From Gammaproteobacteria bacterium (GTDB taxonomy: Bacteria; Pseudomonadota; Gammaproteobacteria; Chromatiales; Sedimenticolaceae): a stretch of 6,355 nt of DNA. The notes beneath the pieces were generated by a model. The model was not told the DNA's origin. It searched no databases and saw only the letters and a program-made list of their open reading frames with translations. A program made the position numbers and the translations under genes. The stretch lies in assembly GCA_020445165.1 (NCBI GenBank), contig JAGRHE010000160.1, positions 1 to 6,355 of the forward strand. The letters are read 5' to 3'. Positions 1-4,523 of the stretch are shown here, piece by piece; positions within the stretch are counted from its first letter, which is position 1; each line of letters starts with the position of its first letter.

Positions 1-225
1 GTACTCGGGGTACAGGTCGTCACGGAAGGTCTTGCCTGGCGCGTCGAACACGACCGCCATGTAGGTCGGCTGGTAGTCGGCCATCAGCTTGCGCAGCATG
101 TTGATGACACCGACCGTCGCGCCGGTCGGCTCGCCCTGCGAATTGGTCAGCGGCGGCAGCGCATGGAAGGCACGGAACAGGTACGACGACCCGTCGACGA
201 GGATGAAGGGGGGCTTTTTGCTCAT
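1..225 (-). CDS. polA: DNA polymerase I, N-terminal part (5'-3' exonuclease domain), cut by window edge
   Basis: The 75 visible codons run from an ATG at 225 off the left edge with no stop. They encode the start of the 5'-3' exonuclease (flap nuclease) domain of DNA polymerase I, which removes RNA primers and fills gaps during lagging-strand synthesis and excision repair. The diagnostic stretches are [19 protein letters not shown] (residues 8-26, with metal-binding Asp11), the [15 protein letters not shown] block (31-45), and [18 protein letters not shown] (58-75, Asp61 being a second active-site aspartate of the family). They match E. coli PolA closely from memory, including its distance from the N-terminus, so ATG 225 is the natural start. 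No purine-rich ribosome site is visible just upstream, and no in-frame alternative start precedes it in the first few codons. The polymerase and proofreading domains lie outside the window. Confidence 0.96.
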   Translation of the reverse strand, partial: MSKKPPFILVDGSSYLFRAFHALPPLTNSQGEPTGATVGVINMLRKLMADYQPTYMAVVFDAPGKTFRDDLYPEY

Positions 226-501
226 CGCGCAAGGATACCCCGTTTCACAGCACCCGGCGGGTTGTTACAGCGGTCGTAGCCATAGGGCAGGCTATGCCCG
301 GCGCGGCACGAACTCGCGATCGAGGCCGACTTTTTAATTTTACCGCAGCGCAGTACCGGGAACCTTGGGATTCGGCAACCGGGAGGCGACACATGGCCGT
401 CATTTGACTCGCTGCAGATCAGGCAGCAATGCCACTGTCCGGCGATCGCAGGCAGGCGCAGTCTGAATACGAAAGGACAGCCGCAACAAGGGAGGTGCCC
501 A
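226..501. other. Divergent intergenic region between polA and the rhodanese gene
   Basis: This 276-bp stretch must hold the 5' regulatory signals of polA (leftward) and of the rhodanese gene (rightward). Visible items are a small hairpin with arms GGGCA (285-289) and TGCCC (295-299), and an isolated AT-rich run at 331-342 in otherwise GC-rich DNA. That run contains TAAAAT on the minus strand and TTTAAT on the plus strand, either of which could be a -10 element, but neither has a good -35 at the usual distance. A ribosome-site-like GGGAGG (381-386) precedes a four-codon ORF at 393-407. No larger gene or RNA is recognisable. Confidence 0.5.
404..432 (+). promoter_or_regulatory. Weak candidate sigma-70 promoter for the rhodanese gene
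   Basis: TTGACT at 404-409 matches five of six bases of the -35 consensus. A 17-bp spacer leads to CAATGC at 427-432, which is a poor -10 box. It is the best -35-like hexamer upstream of the gene at 502 and would give a leader of roughly 60 nt. The weak -10 means it could be coincidental or need an activator. Confidence 0.22.
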
Positions 502-1005
502 ATGAAACGCTGGACTGTACAACTTGCGATCGCAACCCTGCTGGCATTGCTACTGGCCGCACCGGTGGCCGCCTATGATCACGCACTGGCGGACTCTTAC
601 GCGACGATGTTCGCACCGGTCCAGGGCGCCAAGGCAGGCAAGGAACTGCACCTGGTGAACCCGGACCAGTTCGCCAAAGAGGTTCGCACCGGCAAGCCGT
701 CTGTCATGGTCGATATTCGCACACCGGGCGAGACGCAGTTTCTGACCGCCAACCTGCCGGGACATCTGGCCATTCCATTGGCGCAGCTGTTCCATCATGA
801 CCAGCTCGCGAAACTGCCGACGGACAAGCCGCTCATCGTGCTGTGCAAATCAGGTGCCCGGGCAACGGCGGCCGTCACCGGATTGCGCCAGGTCGGCTTC
901 GAGAATGCCTATGTGCTGAAAGGCGGCCTGCAGGGACTGGCTGCCTACCTCGGACCCAAGGAGGCCAATATGCCACTGGGCCCGAAAACCGCGGCAGCGC
1001 AGTGA
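502..1005 (+). CDS. Exported single-domain rhodanese-like sulfurtransferase
   Basis: This 167-residue protein has a Sec signal peptide: basic MKR, a hydrophobic core at about residues 7-20, and an APVAA cleavage site giving a mature N-terminus near Tyr25. A single rhodanese domain follows at about 50-152. Visible landmarks are VDIRTPGE (70-77), the catalytic loop CKSGARA (115-121) with nucleophile Cys115 in a CxxGxR arrangement, and the VLKGGLQGL end motif (138-146). The intact cysteine predicts a persulfide-carrying sulfurtransferase in the periplasm; donor and acceptor are unknown. The start is supported by GGAGGTG at 491-497 just before the ATG. The gene appears monocistronic, being divergent from polA and convergent with the next gene across a strong hairpin. 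Residues 25-50 are a linker outside the domain. A role in sulfur oxidation, cyanide detoxification or envelope maturation cannot be chosen from sequence. Confidence 0.9.
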   Translation: MKRWTVQLAIATLLALLLAAPVAAYDHALADSYATMFAPVQGAKAGKELHLVNPDQFAKEVRTGKPSVMVDIRTPGETQFLTANLPGHLAIPLAQLFHHDQLAKLPTDKPLIVLCKSGARATAAVTGLRQVGFENAYVLKGGLQGLAAYLGPKEANMPLGPKTAAAQ

Positions 1006-1032
1006 ACCGCTATCGTTGACCGCGACAGGGAG

Positions 1033-1064
1033 CAGGGGCCGGCGCCGAGTGGCGCCGGCCTCTG
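1033..1064. terminator. Hairpin between convergent genes, likely bidirectional terminator
   Basis: A perfect 10-bp inverted repeat, GGCCGGCGCC and GGCGCCGGCC, surrounds a GAGT loop (1047-1050). On the plus-strand RNA it extends by four more pairs (CAGG with TCTG, including one G-U) to a 14-bp stem. It lies 28 bp after the rhodanese stop and 11 bp after the stop of the leftward DUF2959 gene. Neither side has a T-tract, so it is not a canonical intrinsic terminator. It may block read-through and protect 3' ends from both directions. Confidence 0.7.
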
Positions 1065-1074
1065 GCATTACCGC

Positions 1075-1779
1075 TCAAGCCTTCAATGCATCGATAAAGG
1101 CATTGGCCTCGTCGATCGCCGCCTGCATCTCCGCGATCAGCCCGTCGACATCCTGTTGGATGCGATCACGCTCGGCATCCAGGGCATTGATCGCGCGAGC
1201 ATTCAGATTGTGCTTCAGATACAGCACCTGGTCGCGGAACAGCGCCAGCACCGGCTCGGTGCGCTGCTCGACGGCGCGCATCGACGCAATCAGCTTTTCC
1301 GCCCGCGTCCGTGTTTCATCGAACTGGCGCTCGGCCACCCGCCGCAGCTTGGGATCGTGATAGTCCTTGAGCTCGCCACGCCACTCGTCGAGCAACGTAT
1401 TTGCCGCGCTGGTCACCTTGTCGATGCGGGCACCGATGTCCTTGGCGCGATCAGCGCTGCGTTCATAGGCACTGTTGAGCTGCTCGTACTGCGCCTCCAG
1501 CTCGCCACCATCGAAATTGACCACGGCCTTGAACTTCTCCATCGCCGTCTGGAACTGCTCGACCGTTTCCTGCTGTACGTCACGCGCGTCCTCGACCCGG
1601 TCGACCAGGACATCGCGTGGCTCTTTCCACAAGCGATCGATCCCCATATCCGGCATCAGGCTGCCCGACGGCAGTGAGAAACTGCTGCCACCGAACGCCA
1701 GCCAGGCCACCACGGCGATCGCCAGCCAGGAGCGTTTTTTCATCAGGATCGGCAACAGGGCGGCAAACAGTCTTGGCAC
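1075..1779 (-). CDS. DUF2959 family protein, membrane-anchored paralogue without lipobox
   Basis: This 234-residue protein belongs to the DUF2959 family, which has no known function. The family signature is clear in LVDRVEDA (58-65) and DQVLYLKHNLNARAINAL (183-200). Nearly everything after residue 58 looks helical and charged, with long coiled-coil-prone stretches. It aligns without gaps to the divergent neighbour at 1851-2492: about 78 of 175 positions identical by hand count, at a constant offset of 20 residues. It differs at the N-terminus. It has no cysteine and so no lipobox; instead MKKRS (13-17) precedes a hydrophobic segment at about 18-30, predicting a signal anchor or cleaved signal with the body in the periplasm. 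The start chosen is GTG 1779 because AAGGAGG lies six bases upstream. ATG 1743 (MKKRSWLAI) gives a more typical signal peptide but lacks a ribosome site. The usual YSALEKVGIHKRD leader of the family is eroded here. Confidence 0.85.
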   Translation of the reverse strand: MPRLFAALLPILMKKRSWLAIAVVAWLAFGGSSFSLPSGSLMPDMGIDRLWKEPRDVLVDRVEDARDVQQETVEQFQTAMEKFKAVVNFDGGELEAQYEQLNSAYERSADRAKDIGARIDKVTSAANTLLDEWRGELKDYHDPKLRRVAERQFDETRTRAEKLIASMRAVEQRTEPVLALFRDQVLYLKHNLNARAINALDAERDRIQQDVDGLIAEMQAAIDEANAFIDALKA

Positions 1780-1793
1780 CGGGTGCCTCCTTC
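1775..1793 (-). promoter_or_regulatory. Strong ribosome binding site and start-codon hairpin of the leftward DUF2959 gene
   Basis: Read on the minus strand, GAAGGAGG (1793-1786) is an almost ideal Shine-Dalgarno sequence, six bases before GTG at 1779. The 13-bp palindrome GGCACCCGGTGCC (1787-1775) overlaps it: GGCAC, including the last two G of the Shine-Dalgarno, can pair with GTGCC, which contains the start codon, around a three-base loop. This fixes the start and raises the possibility that folding tunes translation. The stem is only 5 bp, so the effect may be small. Confidence 0.5.
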
Positions 1794-1821
1794 AGCGCTG
1801 GGCAGAGCGCTCAAGTATACT
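1791..1821. promoter_or_regulatory. Divergent promoter/operator region of the two DUF2959 genes
   Basis: Only 71 bp separate the two start codons. The 8-bp palindrome AGTATACT (1814-1821) presents TATACT, a near-consensus -10 box, on both strands. Its position predicts leaders of about 22 nt for the rightward gene and about 28 nt for the leftward gene. No convincing -35 element lies at the right distance on either strand, which suggests activator dependence or weak promoters. Two copies of the palindromic hexamer AGCGCT (1794-1799 and 1806-1811), spaced 12 bp start to start, lie beside it and could be an operator or a small hairpin. Confidence 0.45.
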
Positions 1822-1850
1822 GGCCACTCGAACCACAAGCCCGCCCCGCC

Positions 1851-2492
1851 ATGAACCTGATTAGAAAAATCATCTTTTCTGCGCTGGTCCTGCTGCTCGG
1901 CGGCTGCGCATCGGTCCAGTATTCCGCGCTGGAAAAGGTCGGCATCCACAAGCGCGATATCCTGGTCGACCGGGTCGAGGATGCGCAGCAGGCGCAACGC
2001 GGCGCGAAAGAGGAAGTGGCTTCGGCCTACGAACAGTTCACCACCCTGCTCGGCGTCGACGGCGGCGACCTGGAACGCACCTACAACAAGCTCAAGGGAT
2101 CGGTCGACGACACCCGCGACAGCGTGACCGAGGTCGACGAGCGCATCAACGCGATCGAACGTGTCGCACGCGACCTGTTTGCCGAGTGGCGTGATGAGCT
2201 CAAGCAGTATTCCAGTGCCAGCCTGCGCCGGTCGAGCGAACAGAAACTGGCCGATACCCAGGCACGCTACAACGCCATGCTGGCCAGCATGAAACAGGCG
2301 CGCAGCCGGATCGACCCGGTGCTGCACGTCTTCGAAGACCAGGTACTGTTTCTGAAGCACAACCTGAATGCGCGCGCGATCAGTGCGCTCAAGGGCGAGG
2401 TCGGCAGCATCCAGGGCAAGGTCGACGTGCTGATCCGCGACATGGAAGCGGCGATCGCCGAGGCGGACCGTTTCATCGGTTCGATGAAATAG
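1851..2492 (+). CDS. DUF2959 family lipoprotein
   Basis: This 213-residue protein is a typical member of the DUF2959 family of unknown function. A lipoprotein signal peptide (MNLIRKIIF, then a hydrophobic core) ends in the lipobox LGGC with Cys19. The next residue is Ala, not Asp, which by the Lol +2 rule suggests the outer membrane, inner leaflet. The family leader YSALEKVGIHKRDILVDRV (24-42) is complete, as is the C-terminal block DQVLFLKHNLNARAISAL (163-180). The mature part appears all-helical, with heptad-like charged stretches suited to a coiled coil. ATG 1851 is the only sensible start, since it places the lipobox correctly and no in-frame start lies just upstream, but no Shine-Dalgarno sequence is visible. 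The closest relative in view is the leftward paralogue, implying local duplication followed by divergence in anchoring. No enzymatic motif is visible. Confidence 0.9.
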   Translation: MNLIRKIIFSALVLLLGGCASVQYSALEKVGIHKRDILVDRVEDAQQAQRGAKEEVASAYEQFTTLLGVDGGDLERTYNKLKGSVDDTRDSVTEVDERINAIERVARDLFAEWRDELKQYSSASLRRSSEQKLADTQARYNAMLASMKQARSRIDPVLHVFEDQVLFLKHNLNARAISALKGEVGSIQGKVDVLIRDMEAAIAEADRFIGSMK

Positions 2493-2855
2493 CGGGAAAC
2501 TGCCGGGCGCCACCAATGCTGAACCGCCTCGCACAGCTCACGGTAAAGAAAAGAAATCACGACCGGCTCACAGCTCGTTGACGCTCGATTTGCGTTCCCA
2601 ACGGCGCGGACATACCATTCGCGACACTTCTTGAGGGAGTAGTCGCTCAGCCTGGCTGAGATCGCCGTCAACAGTCTCCGGGCATGTGCCCGTGGCGGCC
2701 ATGTCCCCGACCGGGGTTGACCAGACTCAAGGTACGCGCAGCCGGGCCCGGGCGGACCGACGCCGCGACCTTGGTTATGGTGATACCCGCCCCGGAGTCC
2801 GCCAAATGAGCCACTTCCACGCTGTCCGGCCGGCCAGGCCGTTGTGTTGCCCCCT
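2493..2855. other. Gene-poor intergenic region with small inverted repeats
   Basis: No convincing gene lies in these 363 bp. The first part (about 2520-2640) is noticeably less GC-rich than its surroundings. Its minus-strand frame reads as protein-like residues (for example SDYSLKKCREWYVRAVG and ELCEAVQHWWRPAV) but has no start of its own and simply continues into antisense of the neighbouring genes, so it is at most a remnant. CACAGCTC is repeated at 2532-2539 and 2569-2576. Short perfect inverted repeats follow: CTCAGCC/GGCTGAG (2646-2660), GGGCA/TGCCC (2680-2691), CCCCG/CGGGG (2705-2716) and CCGGGCCCGG (2742-2751). Any of them could end transcription of the lipoprotein gene, but none has a T-tract. 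The promoter of the exchanger gene should be here; I see no good -35/-10 pair. Confidence 0.5.
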
Positions 2856-3836
2856 ATGATGCTTGCTTCCCTCGCTATCCTGGGCGGTTTCATGCTGCTG
2901 GTCTGGAGCGCCGACCGTTTCGTCGACGGCGCGGCAGCGACCGCCGCGCATGCCGGTATGCCGCCACTGCTGATTGGCATGGTGATCGTCGGCTTCGGTA
3001 CGTCGGCGCCCGAGATGGTGGTGTCGGCGGTGGCCGCGCTCGACAGCAAACCCGATCTGGCGCTCGGCAATGCGCTGGGCTCCAACATCGTCAATATCGG
3101 CCTCGTTCTCGGCCTGACCGCATTGATCGCGCCGATTGCCGTGCACTCGAGGATCGTGCGCCGCGAAATGCCGCTGCTGCTGGCGATCACCCTGCTCGCA
3201 GGCGGCCTGCTTTGGGATGGGACGCTAAGCCGCGTGGATGCCGTCGGCCTGCTTGCCGGCTTCTTCCTGTTGGTCGGCTGGACCATCTACGAAGGTCTGC
3301 GCGGGCGCGGGGACACGCTGGCCGGCGAAGTGGACCAGGAACTGGCCGCGCACCCGATGCCATTGACCAGGGCGCTCTTCTGGCTGGCCGCAGGGCTGGT
3401 GCTGCTGATCGTGAGTTCCCGCATCCTGGTCTGGGGTGCGGTCAGCATCGCCCAGGCACTCGGCGTGAACGACCTGGTCATCGGCCTGACAATCGTCGCG
3501 CTCGGCACCTCGCTGCCGGAACTGGCCGCGTCGGTGATCGCTGCACGTAAGGGTGAGCACGACATCGCCATCGGCAACGTGGTCGGCTCGAACATGTTCA
3601 ACCTGCTGGCGGTCGTCGGTATCGCCGGCGTGATCACGCCGATGCCGAACGTCGCTGCCGAGGTGCTGGCGCGTGACTGGCCGACAATGCTGGCCTTCAC
3701 GCTGGCACTGTTCGCGATGGCCTACGGTTTTCGTGGCCAGGGGCGGATCAACCGTTTCGAGGGGCTGGTCCTGTTGCTCGGTTATACCGGCTACACCGCC
3801 TACCTGGTGACGCAGGTAACGACCGGCCTCGCGTGA
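2856..3836 (+). CDS. Calcium/sodium antiporter of the CaCA family (YrbG type)
   Basis: This integral inner-membrane protein of about 326 residues matches E. coli YrbG (about 325) in length and pattern. It carries both inverted alpha-repeats that form the ion site of Ca2+/cation antiporters. Repeat 1 has GFGTSAPEM (46-54, acidic Glu53) and GNALGSNIVNIG (71-82). Repeat 2 has ALGTSLPEL (215-223, Glu222) and GNVVGSNMFN (240-249). About ten hydrophobic segments are split by a hydrophilic loop at about 147-171. The family exchanges Ca2+ for Na+ (some members K+ or H+); the true substrate here is inferred. The start is uncertain: adjacent ATGs at 2856 and 2859 fit the YrbG N-terminus, a GTG at 2844 would add four residues, and none has a clear ribosome site. 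The stop lies 38 bp before the methyltransferase ATG, so the two are probably co-transcribed. Confidence 0.92.
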   Translation: MMLASLAILGGFMLLVWSADRFVDGAAATAAHAGMPPLLIGMVIVGFGTSAPEMVVSAVAALDSKPDLALGNALGSNIVNIGLVLGLTALIAPIAVHSRIVRREMPLLLAITLLAGGLLWDGTLSRVDAVGLLAGFFLLVGWTIYEGLRGRGDTLAGEVDQELAAHPMPLTRALFWLAAGLVLLIVSSRILVWGAVSIAQALGVNDLVIGLTIVALGTSLPELAASVIAARKGEHDIAIGNVVGSNMFNLLAVVGIAGVITPMPNVAAEVLARDWPTMLAFTLALFAMAYGFRGQGRINRFEGLVLLLGYTGYTAYLVTQVTTGLA

Positions 3837-3874
3837 CCCGCGCCGCGCCGGACACAAAACAAGGATTACAAAGA

Positions 3875-4477
3875 ATGCCGCAGAATGACGAGTTGGTTTT
3901 TTTCTCCAAGTGGCTGCAGGCGCCGCTGAGCGTCGCATCGGTCACGCCCAGCGGAACCCACCTGGCGCGTGCCATGGTGCGTGCGCTGCCACCCGGCGAC
4001 GGGCTGGTCGTGGAGCTCGGTGCCGGCACCGGTCCGATCACGCGGGCGCTGCTCGACAGCGGGCTCGACGCCGGGCGCCTGGCCGTGATCGAACGCGACG
4101 CGCATTTCTGTGCTCATCTGCAGCGGCGCTTTCCCGACGTCCGGCTGGTACACGGGGATGCACTCCAGCTGCAGGCACTGATCCGCGAGCTGGCATCCGA
4201 CATGCCGGTGCGCGCCGTGATCTCCGGCCTGCCACTGCTGACCTTTTCAGCGACATTGCAGTACCAGCTGCTGGAACAAACGCTCGCGCTGACCCAGGGC
4301 CTGGGGCCCTTCATCCAGTTCAGCTACGGCCTGGGATCGCCGTTGAAATCCTCGGTCCGTGCATCGCTGGGACTGTCGGCACAGTGTGCAGCGCAGGTCT
4401 GGCGCAACGTGCCCCCGGCCAAGGTCTGGGTGTATGCGGCACAGCCCGGCAAGGTCGACGGTATCGCAGACGCCTGA
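3875..4477 (+). CDS. Small SAM-dependent methyltransferase, phospholipid N-methyltransferase (PmtA)-like
   Basis: This 200-residue class I methyltransferase carries SAM-binding motif I VELGAGTG (46-53), the acidic end of strand 2 VIERD (71-75), and VHGDA (92-96). The catalytic-loop motif SGLPLLTF (117-124) resembles that of PmtA and rRNA adenine dimethylases. The N-terminal FFSKWLQAPLSVASVTPSG (9-27) is the amphipathic lead-in typical of Rhodobacter-type phosphatidylethanolamine N-methyltransferases, which methylate PE toward phosphatidylcholine at the inner membrane face. The length suits that family, but substrate cannot be proven; other PmtA-like proteins methylate other targets. ATG 3875 is chosen because AAGGA lies nine bases upstream. 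A GTG at 3833 overlapping the exchanger stop would add 14 residues without a ribosome site. It follows the exchanger closely and converges on trkH. Phosphatidylcholine synthesis is not universal in gammaproteobacteria. Confidence 0.82.
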   Translation: MPQNDELVFFSKWLQAPLSVASVTPSGTHLARAMVRALPPGDGLVVELGAGTGPITRALLDSGLDAGRLAVIERDAHFCAHLQRRFPDVRLVHGDALQLQALIRELASDMPVRAVISGLPLLTFSATLQYQLLEQTLALTQGLGPFIQFSYGLGSPLKSSVRASLGLSAQCAAQVWRNVPPAKVWVYAAQPGKVDGIADA

Positions 4478-4494
4478 CGCCGGTGCCATGCCGG

Positions 4495-4522
4495 GGCGTG
4501 ATGCCACGCCATGGCGCCATGG
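4495..4522. terminator. Overlapping palindromes between convergent genes, possible bidirectional terminator
   Basis: The 46-bp gap between the methyltransferase stop and the trkH stop holds a hairpin with arms GGCGTG (4495-4500) and CACGCC (4505-4510) and an ATGC loop. It overlaps by two bases a perfect 14-bp palindrome, CCATGGCGCCATGG (4509-4522). The palindrome ends one base before the trkH stop codon. The two structures are nearly mutually exclusive at their junction. There is no T-tract on either side, so terminator function is inferred from position. Confidence 0.45.
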
Positions 4523-4523
4523 T

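Noticed and set aside
1774..1790. Possible sigma-54 site starting TGGCAC
   Set aside because: The downstream TTGC element at the right spacing is missing, and the sequence is explained by the palindrome over the ribosome site of the leftward gene.
1617..1850. N-terminal extension of the DUF2959 lipoprotein back to 1617
   Set aside because: It would bury the lipoprotein signal peptide inside the protein and overlap the divergent gene. ATG 1851 places the lipobox at residue 19.
1743..2534. Minus-strand ORF of 263 codons opposite the DUF2959 lipoprotein gene
   Set aside because: It is the antisense shadow of a gene with a clear lipobox and family signature, and has histidine/aspartate/valine-rich shadow composition.
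2518..2583. Small plus-strand ORF of 21 codons (MLNRLAQLTVKKRN...)
   Set aside because: It has no ribosome site, no recognisable features and is short enough to occur by chance.
2700..2790. Possible tRNA or riboswitch because of stacked GC stems
   Set aside because: There is no T-loop, anticodon arm or acceptor stem arrangement, and no riboswitch core that I recognise.
2267..3286. Minus-strand ORF of 339 codons across the lipoprotein 3' end, the intergenic region and the exchanger 5' half
   Set aside because: It is antisense to two clearly real genes and its ends do not look like a protein. It is open because of high GC third positions. Only the intergenic middle deserves a second look.
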